From Formicarius rufipectus (Eukaryota; Chordata; Aves; Passeriformes; Formicariidae): a DNA stretch of 64,000 nt. How positions within the stretch are numbered: position 1 is the first letter of the stretch; every line of letters starts with the position of its first letter. Positions 25,759 to 37,056 of the stretch are shown piece by piece. The stretch lies in assembly GCA_013399695.1 (NCBI GenBank), contig VXAU01004729.1, positions 44,172 to 108,171 of the forward strand, given 5' to 3'. Both the position numbers and the translations under genes were made by a program. Below the pieces are notes generated by a model that worked only from the letters and a program-made list of their open reading frames with translations, did not search any database and was not told where the DNA came from.

Positions 25759-28700
25759 CATGATGTTGTGAGTCTTTTAGTCTCTGGTTGTAGTCCCTTT
25801 CTCCCCTTCTTGCTAGAAAGAAGCAAAGAGCTGAAAGGGAGCCATGAGAGAGATGCTGATCTGAGGCAAGGAGAAGCTGTGGGAAAGCTAACAAAGTAGG
25901 AAAGCCTTTTTTAGAAGCAAGAGAGGCATCGGTTAAAGATATCAATAGTCTTACTCACTGCTGCAAAACATGAAGCGCTATCACAATAGTAAGTGTACTT
26001 GCTTTACTTTGTGTTGCGTGTTGCAAACAACAGCAATAATCATTTGGGTTAGCTACTTAGATTCAAAATAAATGAATAAAAGTTGCTACCATTCTTGAGA
26101 AGGGAGAAATACAGGAAATGCAGCACAGGCAAAAAGTACAAATCACTTAGAAATTTGGATTGAAATCCAAACAGACTGATCATTGCACCATAAAAAAAGA
26201 GCGCTACGTTAGTCTAATATTTTGGTATTATTAGTGCAGAGCAGAGAATTTCACCTGAAAATGGGAGATTTCTTGTGTATTCCAATGAAATATATGGAAC
26301 AAAGTCTTAATGTATCAGCTGTGTATGGATTTTGGTCCATATATTTGGAAAACCTCAAGATGAGCAATGCAAAGCCAAGTTATTTTCCTTTAAGCCAACA
26401 AAACATTGAAGGTAAGGTGTTTGTCTGATGGGATAATCCATCCAATCCTAAGTGTTCCGCAAACATACCGTGTTTAAATATATTAGAATAGAACTGGATT
26501 TTCTTTTAGAAGAACAAATACAATACATAATGAAACCTTTCTATTAATTGAGCTTCTACACTATGATTTCACTGAATGCATTAAATACTATAATGTTAGA
26601 AAAGTAAGAAAAAAATTCTAATAATTATGATTTCCGGATACTTCAGACTTCTGTCTGTTTAAGAACTCATGAAAGTGGAAGAGGGAATTCTTCGTAATGA
26701 AAAAAACCATTAGTATTGTTGACTAGCAGCACCCAAAGTGTGTTGTATGTCTACTTTTCTGACTTAGTATGTAATGAGTTGGCAGCCCATTGAATTATTC
26801 TCTGATAGCAAATTGTTTGCAGAATCCAGGCAGGAGTGCTGGCAATTAAAATTTGTACTGAATGTTACTGTTTTCCTACATTGTGTCAGAGCACCAATTT
26901 AGTCCTACTGCCTCAGCATACAGAATCACAAAATCACTGACGTGGGAAGCAAACTTTCCAGTTTTTGTCAGCGTACATTCCCACTTTGAAAAAAGTTTGT
27001 AAATAGCACTCTATTGCACTTATATCCACAAGCAATATTTTCCATTTTAAGCACAGTTTCTAGCATTTTATTTACTTATTTCACTGAGAGTAAGAAATGG
27101 CTCTTGAAGTTACTTTTAACAGCAGAAAAAAGAAAAGCAGCATACTGAAAGTCCATTGGTATTGTTTGGCAAAAGGCAGTTTTGGAAACAGCAGTCTGAG
27201 TAGGAGGTTTTGAATGATCTGACAATGTGCAGCTGCAAAATGGCTATTGAAGACAATGGTTCTTTCTTCTGCACTTCAGGAATTGCTATTGCTACAGTGA
27301 AATGATGCAAGCTGCAAGGATAGCCTAGGTATGGGAGAAGCTGAAAATAATACTATTGGCTGTTTGGTTTGCTGTCTACTGATATTACTGTGTATTTATG
27401 TGTTCCAGAGTTAGGATGAAAGAAGTGGGTATCAGAAATCAGTTGTGGAAAAATACATTGACCGTTTCTCACTGCCCCCCTCCCATTCTCTGTATCTGTG
27501 CTTAACTTACACCTCTTCTTACTCTTGAGGAATAGCACTTCAGCCTTCCCAGAGATTTTAGGGGTTGCGAGAATTCCGAAGAGCTTGCCCCTCCCTCTGC
27601 ACTTTTCCTTGCTGTCAGACATCCTCACACACCTAAGTGTCTGGTAATCTGGTGATTTCCAGTCTGTATTTTGGCCTTGTAGTTCAAAAATTGTCTTTAA
27701 TTTGCCTGTAGTTATAACAATGATTTTGTTACTTCATCTACATCATCATACAGGGAACCCCCATAACTTATATTCAGTATTATTCTTTATGCCCTTTTAT
27801 TTTGTCTTTGATCATTTTCTGTTATGATTCTAAGCAGTTTCACGGCTTTCTTACTTCAGTTGAAGCCAATTGTTACTGCTTCCATAACCCAAAAGCCTTT
27901 ACAGCACAAAGATACCATCACTGTTTATTATTCTGATTCATTAATAGTATAGCATGTTATATGTCACAAGAAAGCAGAAGACAAGTTCATGCTACTGTGT
28001 TTTAAAATTGAATATTTGAAAGCAGTTTGAAACATACAAATAGTTGAGGGCATTTGAAAAGTTGTAGTGTAGTGTTATACTGAAAATTGTTGTCTGGTAA
28101 AATTATCCTCATGTAGATTCTGAAGAATGAAACTGTTCTGACTGATTTGCACCTTGAGCTCTGACTACAATTTTGCTACAATTGAAGTGTATGCTTTTAA
28201 CAGTTTATTTCTTTATGTAATTATCCATTTGCAACACTGTCATAACACATGAATAGTCTTCTAATTTTAAGTGTCCAGCTGGGCATATTATTCCGCAAGT
28301 GTGGATATACAAAAGCAAAATGGGCATCTTTGATCATGACATGATGCTTTTGGGTAGTTGACATTGCAATAAAAACATATATAAGGATATAATAAACAAT
28401 AGTATTAAAATGTTTCCTGACAATATTATCATAATAAAGCAACTCACTATAAATAAGTTTTAAATGCAGTAAAACAGCTCAGGTATCATGAGACAACATT
28501 TAAACTAGATTCTAAATATGATTTTAGCTTGTTCAGAGAAATTGTAGGTATCTTTTCCACATGTAATAATAAAAAATTGCTTTGGCTAACTGTGGGTTAG
28601 AAAGCAATTATTCCATAATATAGGCTAACTCTTCATGTTTCAGTCTTTGGGAAATCATGTTTTATAAAGTTAGGCTATCAAACTTTGAAAAATGCAAGTA

Positions 28701-31242
28701 GGACATTACTAATTCCTATATTACATAAGTATTTTTAAAGCATATTTTTGCTAGACATATATGTCCTGAATATCTATTCTAAGTATCTATATCTTTACCT
28801 GAAGTGTTACAGTTCAGATGGAATCATGTACAGCTTATCAGGTAAACAAGTGCTGTGCTAAAGATTCACCTGAACAGACACCTTATTTAAGATACATAAT
28901 TCCTCTTTCAAAAATTACCTAAATGCATATTTATATGATGGATTATCATCAGAGCTCTGGCATAGTCGTTTGAGTTTGTCAATTTAATACATGTTTTAGA
29001 GAGGTGTCTAAATACAATAATGTTGAAAGAGGTCTGTTGGGGAATTTATAACTGCCTTTAAAATTCCTGTGTGAAGATATGTGTTCAAACAATGAGTGTT
29101 TTAGCAGTTCTGAGTGTTTTTATTTCTAACCTGTAGAATCCTATTTTCTTATTCATCATGAGAGTATATAATGAGATTGGATTAAAACAGATCAAAACGA
29201 ACCAGGCAGGATTTTTTTTTTTCTTTTTTACTATTAGATCTGATTTTCCTTCTATTAAATGGCTAGTATTCTGTTCTTTGTGAGAAGTACAGCACAGGAT
29301 ATGGATAACTAAACCAGAGCATTTTTTTTCTCCCAACAGTGAAGCTTTTACTGTAACATAGTCTATTGACTTGCTGCCAATCAGTAAGTTTCATACCTTT
29401 TTTTTGCAACTCTCAAAGGAAATCTGATTTATCTCCTTACTGGGATTTTGATGCCATATTCTTCAAGAAAAACCCCTCACTATAGGTTGCAAAAGAGTAA
29501 TATGAGAGTGTAATCATAACGTATGTTTTTTTACCGTTTGGTATGCTGTTTGAGGTATTGAAATTGGTACAAACCAGTATGTTTAAATTTGTCTTCCATA
29601 TTTGTAATCCAGAGTGAAACCTGTTTCATTTGTATCTTACTGATTTCCTTTTTTTTTTTTACATGCAAAAATGTTTTTAGAACATCAAAAATTATTTGTG
29701 TATTTCAATATTATAGTAATTTTTTCATTAATTATTCTTACTTGAGTGATAATTTTGTCCATGTGGTCATTTGATTAAAGTGTATAAATAACAGACTGTT
29801 AAGTTGTAATATCCTTCACTGATACAATGCAGTAAATCTGTGCTTTGGGTTTTTGATGGTTCTCACTCTGCAGAGTCGAGTCCAGAAGGACTGAAAAGCT
29901 AGAGTGCTACAGATCTTAGCTGCTTATCTTGTCCTCATCACCTCTGTAATTTAGAAAAACTCAAGGTACTACCTCATTTTAGCTATCTACACTGAAACAG
30001 TCACCTAAATTTGCTACTGTATGAGTTCTTAATTAATGTGTAGTTGTTTACAGTAGCTGCAATGTAGCTTCTGGTAAATCAGGAAATCAGACGAGTCTCT
30101 GTCAAAGGGGAAGTGTTGAAGTAGCTGTTAGTGGCAACAATTGATTTTTCTCCAGCAACAGTAACAGAGGAATGAGCAATCTCTTATGAATGTGTCTTTA
30201 TATGTATGATTGAGACTGGATTTATTGAAATATGAATATACACACACCCTTCAGCTTCTCTCTGGATATCTGTGAGTATGTCTGTTGGAATCTGTGCACC
30301 TGTATGTATGTGTTTCTACCTCTGTGTGGTGTGTATATATGAATGTATACTCTTAAATGTTGAAAAGGGAGTGCTTTAAACCTCAAATATACGTAACAGT
30401 CATTCAGTATGTTAACTTCTTTTGCCCTGTAATTATGCTTTGTGATGTTTTCACATATTTTATGACCTGATGAAATGATTGTTATTTTCACAGCTATACA
30501 GTGCACTGGTAAATGGCAGAAGAGCAATATGGCATTGGGTTTTCTTAAGGTTGATTAAGGGAATATAGAATCTCTCTTTTTTGACATTTTTTTTGGTAAT
30601 TATTAATGCTGATATACTGCTATTATTCATAATCTTTCAAAGTAGGATGCCTGATATTTTGGTACTGGATGTTCTTTACTATTGAATTTTAACTAGTCTA
30701 ACCTTTATAACTGTTTGACTGAGTGTTGAGACTCATTGAAATATGAATCATGTTTCCATCAACGTGTGTTCAGTGTGTATGCTCTAGCCATCTTCTAACA
30801 GGATAACGTTTGAAGAGTACTAAGTGTTTGATTTCAATTGATGGTAAAAAATATTTAAAAATAAGTGAATACCTTCCATGGTTAGCGTGGTATGTTTCCT
30901 GATAACAGTGACAGGGAGACCATAGGAAAGTTTGTTTATTTGATTAAAAAAAACGACCTGGAAATGATAATGAAGAAGAGTAAAAGTTCTCATTAAGTAT
31001 TTGTGGCGGCTCAACTGAATTAGGCTATTGTTTTCTAGCACTTAGTAGTACAAAATACTGGAGATAATGTCCTTTGCTTCTTTTTATTAAAGATGATTGT
31101 AGATAGTCAAGTACCATTATAAGTGTTTAAAACAGTAACGAAACACTTGCAAATATTTCATATACCTGCCTTGTAAAAGGTATTTAGCATTAAATGTAGA
31201 TTCTCTTTTGTTTTGTATTTTATTCTTCATTTTTCATTCCAG

Positions 31243-31388
31243 GAAACAAGAGGAAGTTCAAACCTCAGTGTGGATCCAAGCAAGAAATTCAGCCTGCCCA
31301 GAGTTCTGCCCCAGATTTTTTAGCATCGCAAGCTGAGCCTGACACAACCTACAGTGTTATGCAAAACAGAGACAGTTCTCTGTCTTAA
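31243..31388 (+). CDS. Terminal coding exon with stop codon, unrecognised gene
   Basis: The acceptor is a strong pyrimidine tract ending ttcattccag. Two bases complete the codon split after the 10728-10878 exon, giving glycine, then 47 codons run from NKRKFKPQ to NRDSSLS before TAA at 31386-31388. The start of this segment is basic (NKRKFK), like a small nuclear-localisation motif. The rest is polar and rich in Ser/Gln/Pro, so probably a disordered tail. Phase continuity with the previous exon over a large intron, together with a stop and a nearby polyadenylation signal, supports this as the 3' end of the gene. Extra exons of length divisible by three could lie in the intron. Confidence 0.7.
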
Positions 31389-31540
31389 ATCTGTTTCTTA
31401 AGCCTGGATGTCACATCTAATACCAGAAGAACAATGCAAAATGGATTTTCAGATTCTTAGTATCAATAATCTTCTAAAAAGGAAAAATTGTTTTAATGTA
31501 AAATGAAGCAATTAAAATGTAATTTTATTGCTACCTTTGA
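31389..31540 (+). promoter_or_regulatory. 3' UTR with ATTAAA polyadenylation signal
   Basis: Directly after the TAA stop comes AT-rich sequence with the variant poly(A) signal ATTAAA at 31511-31516, followed within about 25 bases by T-rich sequence. Cleavage near 31530-31540 would give a short 3' UTR of about 150 nt. Further downstream the DNA remains AT-rich, so a longer 3' UTR is possible. Confidence 0.45.
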
Positions 31541-33090
31541 ATTGTAGTTCAGTGTATGTGTTTTTTATATAAATTTTAAATTTGAATGAAAATGTGCAAT
31601 TGTATGTTCACATTTCTGTGCTTCTCATTCTTTGCATACTGGAACAGTTATTATTTTAAACTTTTATTTGTTGTGGTTGTTCATTTTTTTATGCAGTATA
31701 TTTTTAAATGTTAAAGAATGACATATTTTGGGTAATTTTCCTCAGTCTTAAAAAAAAAAAAATCAATAAGCCATTTTAGTCTCTATCTATCAAAGTTGTT
31801 TCATACTTGTCTATTTTAAAGCAGGACTGCAATACTTTAATAGGATTGAGAGAGCTATTTGAAATGTATGCCAATGATTCCTGTCATTTCATGGCAGCCC
31901 TGCCATGGTTCACTGAGCCCCCTCTTTTCTCTTGTCAGCTCAACTGAAGACAAGCATTTAGTTGCAAACTTTAAGCAGGTTGTGCAAAACAGAAATGATG
32001 TGACTGCTTCTCTTCCTGCACAATAATGTCACTGCTGGTCAATGTGAGAAGGTCAGGTTGCTCCTTGTAAAGCTACATGATACCACTTGCCTATTTGAAC
32101 AAGTTAAGTTAACCACTGAATCTGGTCCCTACAGGCGCTGAAAATTCACCCTTTTATCAAGTCTGCATTTCATAAGAAAGAAGAACAATTGTGGAGGGAG
32201 GATTTCTGATGATATGTTTATATACTTTATAAGGACAGTTCCCAAACCAGTGTTGCAGGTAATATATTTAGTTTAAACTGAAAGACTTTAAAGTAATGGC
32301 TGTTTTGACCTTCAAATAGTCTTCTTTTTTGTTGTTGTTGGTAGGACCCAAGAGTGACGCCCATCTTTGATGCTGACAGAATTTAAAACAAGGCCATTGC
32401 CCTGCATTTTCTGCCTTGTAGCACACAAAAGTAAAATTGTATGTCAGGCCGAGATGTCGGGGAGCTGACAAGATGCCCCAGTGACATTTCAGCTGGAAAG
32501 AGCAAGTGTCTTGCAACCAAGTGGTCAAATATCAAATAATAGGTCAAGCAGGAAAGGAGCTGAGTTCTAACCACAAAGAGGTTTCTGGTAACTTACTTGA
32601 CAAGCTTTTGGATGCTTTGTGGCTTGACAAAGTGATGTTCTGTTGGGTATCACTAGACAGACTGTTCTTTATCGCCTTCAGAAGATCAGACATTGACATT
32701 GATTAAACTCTTTAACCCTTAAAGGTTAAATCCTAGCAGTTTCATCATTGTGAATGAAGAACAAAAGAAATTTTGTAATACACAATTTGTTTTCGTATTA
32801 ATCACTGAACTCCCTAGTGCTATTAACTTTTGATGTGCTATGTAGTTTTTGACAAAAAGATTGAATGCAAAATCTATATAATAGATTGTTTCTCATTATG
32901 GTCCAGTGATACATTAGAAAAATAATATGTATTAAGGAACTTGTAATTTCTTCTAATATGTCAGATGTAGTATTTTATTTTAAAGCCTCAGGACTACTAC
33001 TGAAATTCTATTTTAGATGGAAAACAATATTTACATAAATGATATACCACTTAAAATGAACAGATCTTCCAACCTTGTTTTGAGGTACCC
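31541..33090. other. Intergenic sequence downstream of the gene
   Basis: AT-rich unique DNA with an A13 run near 31750. No gene or repeat family recognised. Confidence 0.35.
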
Positions 33091-33480
33091 TAGAATCATA
33101 GAACATCCTGGGATGGAACGGATCCATTAGATTCAACAAGTCCGATTCCTGACCCTGCACAGGACAACCCCAAGAGTCACACCATGAGTCTGAGACTATA
33201 ATCTGAATACTTGTTAAACTCTTTCAGGCTTGATGCTGTGACCACTTCCCTGGGCAGCCTGTGACAGTGCCCACCTGCCCCCTGGGTAAACAACCTTTTT
33301 CTAATATCCAAACTAAACCTTCCCTGACACAAATTCAGGCCATTCTCTCAGGTCCTGTCACTGGTCACCACAGAGATCAGTGCCTGCCCCTCCTCTTCCC
33401 TTCATAAGGAAGTTGTAACTGCAGTGAGGTTTCCCCTCAATCTCCTCTTCTCCAGCCTGAGCACACTAAGCTGCTTCTAA
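33091..33480 (-). mobile_element. CR1 LINE, 3' end, 5'-truncated
   Basis: Begins at left with tagaatcatagaacatcctg, the reverse complement of the CR1 terminal ATTCTATG-type tail, then carries the ORF2 C-terminal and 3' UTR blocks in reverse (cccctgggtaaacaacc, ctgtcactggtcaccacaga, ctcctcttctccagcctgag). About 390 bp remain. Block order matches the copies near 43.2 and 53.5 kb, so it appears to belong to the same or a close subfamily. It inserted on the minus strand and kept its true 3' end, as expected for target-primed reverse transcription. Confidence 0.9.
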
Positions 33481-35290
33481 TACAGCTTCAAATTTACAAG
33501 AGAAGATCTTTAATTGAAGTTAACTTTAAATTTTTAGGTGTTTTCTTCCAGTGCAAGTTCATCACTCACAGCCATGATGTGCATTTATGTATATTAATGC
33601 AGAGTCATGCAATCCCGGATAATAAATCCTGCATAACTCTTAAATATGAAAGTTGGCTAATAGAGGAATAAAATTCATTTTCTTTATGGTGGTGTATTTC
33701 GTTTTGAAAACTGAAAAAAAGAGTTTTCATTTCCCTCCAAGTGTCTTGCTGCACTCTCTCCTGACTGTGACTGTTCTTAAAGACACCACAAGTGTGCTCT
33801 TCCAAATACAGTGTCAAAGATCTGCTATACTTGTGCAAAGAATGAAAGAATATATTTTATTCATAATTTTCCTCTCTACTATGTACAGAAGCAAGCATGC
33901 ACTTTACATTTTAAAGTAGATTCTCATATTATAGCTTCAGAAAGAAAGTGCTTATTTTTTTGATAAGTGACCTCAAACTACTGAAGATTTGCAGCATATT
34001 TGTCCCTTTCCTATCACTGCGAGTGTATGTGGCATTGTGCATGTAGGGATGGAAGAAGAATTTCTTTCTGAAATCTGTTTTTCTTTCTGAAACCAGTATC
34101 TTACTGGGAATAGGACTGTTTAAAATAATAATTAAAATTAAAATAATCCTCTGTTTACTCCATTTAGAGTTCCAAGCATGGGTCTGTGTGATTTCACAGG
34201 GACCATAGCAATGGCATATAGCAATTATCTAGTGAGCTGTAATTTCTCACAAGAACTAGAGTGTAAGTTTTCATTGCAAGAACAGCTGCCTCACTCAATG
34301 TGTTTAAGAATTGAGCAACTGTGAATTGACAGTTTTTCTTAAAGCTGTCCACTTCAAAGGAACTTTGAAATATCTTTTGTTTGGCTGTCAGATGTCCCAT
34401 TTGTAAAGAAAAGCTCCTCTTACATTGTGAAGAAGTAGTAAACTGGATTATCATTGGTGAAATACTCCTGAGTTGGTTTTCCAAGCATCTAATGATTTGA
34501 AATGTATGTTAAATTCCAAATGACTAGAAAGTCACCTTTTGGTAGTTTGCAAGTGTCGTTTGTAGTTTACCAAGGCATAGCTTTTCATGTCTTTTGGGGG
34601 CACAATAAAAATCATGGTTTTGTAGAATGTGGCAAAACAGTTCAATAACAGCAGCTATCAAAAGAGCATCCTGTCTGTTTTATACTATCTGCTCTCTCTG
34701 CCTTGCTTTGAAAATTGCAGAGCTTGGGACCTTGATCCTTACTTTCAGAGCTTTGCATTTTTTCGGCCTTGTATTTCAAGAGGACTACTTCCACTGCTCT
34801 ATGAGAACAAGAAGTTTCCTTAGAAGAAAGTTCATGTTTGGTGGGGCTAAAATATTCTCCATATTTTTTGAATTGGGTACAATAAATGATTGGTCACAGA
34901 TCTGCCTTCTGGTCAGTCTCAAAATTCGTATTAATTTATTTACCCATGAAGCAATTAATATCTGGAAGGAGGCTGTGAAATATATTATTTATTCTCTGCA
35001 GTAGGTTTTGTAGCTTTTAATACAAACTAACTGTGTGCCTGTGTGCATACCTGTGTGTATATTTCTCAGCAAAGATTTTGGTTATTGGACTGACTGTATT
35101 ATCACTCTAGATACTGTAAGCAATTCCTACTACATCAATAGCACAGAGGAGCTTTTTGGCTCCCCCTCTCTCCCACACCTACTTGCAAATTCAGCAGAAA
35201 CTTTACTGCCTGTCAAGTTTGATAGACAATTATGGGAGTGTCCTGCATTGCTGGAAAAGATCTTGAATATGTTTATCAAGTTAATCCAGG
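33481..35290. other. Intergenic unique sequence
   Basis: Nothing beyond short chance open frames was recognised. Confidence 0.35.
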
Positions 35291-35912
35291 GCAGCTGAGG
35301 TTGAAAGGCATCTCTGGAGATCATGTGGTCCAGCACCCCTGGTCAGAACACAGTCAGCTATAGCAGGTGGCTGAATGTCATGTTCAGTTGGGTTGGAATA
35401 TCTGCAATGAAGGAGACTTTTAACAACCTGTTCCAGTGTTCAGTCACCCTCAAAGTAAAGGCATTTTTTTCTTACATTGAAATGGAATTTCATGTGTTTC
35501 AGCTTGTGCACGCTGCCTCTTACCCTGTCACTAGATACCACAGAAAATAGTGTGGCTACATCTTCTTTACTTTGCAGGTATTTATACAGGCTGGTAAGGT
35601 CTTCCTGAGCCTTCTCTTTTACAGGCTAAAAAATTCACAGCTCTCTGAGCCTCTTCTCATGTGACAGATGCTCTAGTCATTTTATCAGTCATCTTTTTTT
35701 GTCCTTCACTGGACTCACTCCTGAATTTCTATCTCTCTTGCACTAGGAAGCTCAGGACTAGAGCCATTACTTCAGATACAGAGTCCCAGTGCTGGACAGA
35801 GGGGAAAGATTACCTCCCTTAACCTGCTGGCAGCTCTCTTTCACATGCACCCCAAAGAGGCAGTTGGCCTGCTTTGCTGCCAGGGTACGTTTCTGCCTCA
35901 TGGTCAACATAG
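35291..35912 (-). mobile_element. CR1 LINE, 3' part of a copy split by an LTR
   Basis: Minus-strand CR1: starting from its 3' side, ggttgaaaggcatctctggag, then ctggtcagaacacagtcagc, cctgttccagtgttcagtcacc, and ctgtcactagataccacaga correspond to the ORF2 C-terminus and 3' UTR. It is diverged and older than the 43-kb copy. The element stops at 35912-35916 where a solo LTR begins, and resumes at 36548. Confidence 0.85.
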
Positions 35913-35916
35913 ATAC
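35913..35916. repeat. Left target-site duplication ATAC of solo LTR
   Basis: Identical to 36548-36551 at the other edge of the LTR. Four bases alone are weak, but they coincide with canonical LTR ends and with the interruption of the CR1. Confidence 0.65.
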
Positions 35917-36547
35917 TGTGAGAAATATGGGCTTAATTTGTGTCAAAAATATAATGAAGTGTACTGTATGGCTTGCCAAATCACTCAATGGGATTCCATA
36001 AGTATTGAATATTATACATCTGGATGTTGTGAAATATGCCGTAAAGATTTAGCAACAGCAACTATAAGCAAGACACGAACCTAGTTTTATATATATAAAA
36101 GGGGGTAAAAGAAGAAAACCAAAGTTAATGGCTAAGCAGCCTTTCAATACAAGAGAGATACAATATAAACAAAAATTAAGCCGGGTACCTAAACCCAATG
36201 GGGAGACTGACACAATCAAGATAAAAAGAGAGTATCCCCAGATGAAAGAGACAGAGCTTGAACAATGGAGTGTCTCTAGTAAAATTTTAAGCTAAGAATA
36301 TTTGTAATCCTTCCTGACCCACTATTACCAAAAAGATTTAAAAAGTCAATAATTAAACAAGAAATAAAGAATATGTATGTTTTGACTGTATATAAGCAGA
36401 GCCTGTGAGCTATAACGGTGTGCTACTGACAGAGCGGTGACTCTGCAGGGCACCCAGCGCTGTTTACTTTGTAATTTTCATTACCTATACAATTAAAACG
36501 ACCCTTTTGCTGAGTGACTTGGTCATTCCAGGTGGTCACTTATAACA
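35917..36547 (+). mobile_element. Solo LTR of an endogenous retrovirus, 631 bp
   Basis: The element starts TGTGAGAAAT and ends CTTATAACA, giving the usual TG...CA ends with a TGT/ACA inverted repeat. It is flanked by the 4-bp duplication ATAC (35913-35916 and 36548-36551). It lies exactly inside an otherwise continuous CR1 copy. Orientation is +, shown by a TATA box TATATAAG at 36389-36396 and a polyadenylation signal ATTAAA at 36492-36497 about 100 bp downstream. No internal retroviral genes remain, so it formed by LTR-LTR recombination. A 4-bp duplication is usual for gammaretrovirus-like (class I) elements; family assignment is inference. Confidence 0.8.
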
Positions 36548-36551
36548 ATAC
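36548..36551. repeat. Right target-site duplication ATAC of solo LTR
   Basis: Partner of 35913-35916; CR1 homology resumes immediately after it. Confidence 0.65.
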
Positions 36552-37056
36552 TTAGAACCCCCAGGTACTTTTCTGCCAAGTTGGTCCCCAGATGATTGGT
36601 TCCCCGTCAGTCTTGGGTTCCCAGACTGTCCAGGTGCATGACATTATTCCACCCCAGGTGGAGGACTTCCCTTTTCTTGAAATTTGTGTAGTTCCTGTCA
36701 GTCCTCCGGTCTGTCAGAAGTCCCTCTCATCAGCAAACTGTTCTGGTCTAGCAACCACTTCTCCCAGCTTAGTGTCAATTGCAAACTTGTGGATTGCCCA
36801 CTGGGTTCCATTATCCAGGCCATTAATAATGTTACTAATCCATATTGGCTCAGAATTGACCCGTGGGGATACCACTAGTGACTGGCCTCCAGTTGGACTT
36901 TGTGCCACTGCCAATAACCCTTTGGGCTCATCAGTTCAGACAGTTCTGAAACTGATTTACTGTCCGTGTATCTAGTGCATGTTTCCTTACTCAACTAGTG
37001 GGCCATTTTGTTGTGTAAAGGGCTCTCCAAGTTCCCAAACACTGCTAAAGCCCTGG
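36552..37056 (-). mobile_element. CR1 LINE, reverse-transcriptase part of the split copy
   Basis: Continuation of the CR1 interrupted by the solo LTR. Translated on the minus strand (36714-36914) it reads like the CR1 reverse transcriptase region: a NIINGLDNGTQW block, then KFAIDTKLGE where active CR1 has KFADDTKLGG. The catalytic Asp pair is thus broken (Asp to Ile). Text such as aataccactagtgactggcctccag is typical of CR1 just upstream of this motif. Many substitutions mark it as inactive and old. Confidence 0.85.

Noticed and set aside
26240..26411. Additional coding exon (gtgcag acceptor, gtaagg donor, open frame)
   Set aside because: The open frame starts in phase 0, but phase 1 is needed after the previous exon; in phase 1 a TAA stop follows after about 23 codons. 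The acceptor tract is weak.
26924..26985. Possible CR1 end (cagaatcacaaaatcactg)
   Set aside because: Only about 20 bases resemble the reversed CR1 tail and the following sequence does not continue the CR1 pattern clearly.
27353..27628. 91-codon minus-strand frame with a basic, hydrophilic product
   Set aside because: It reads somewhat like protein, but there is no supporting splice or poly(A) context and no family was recognised.
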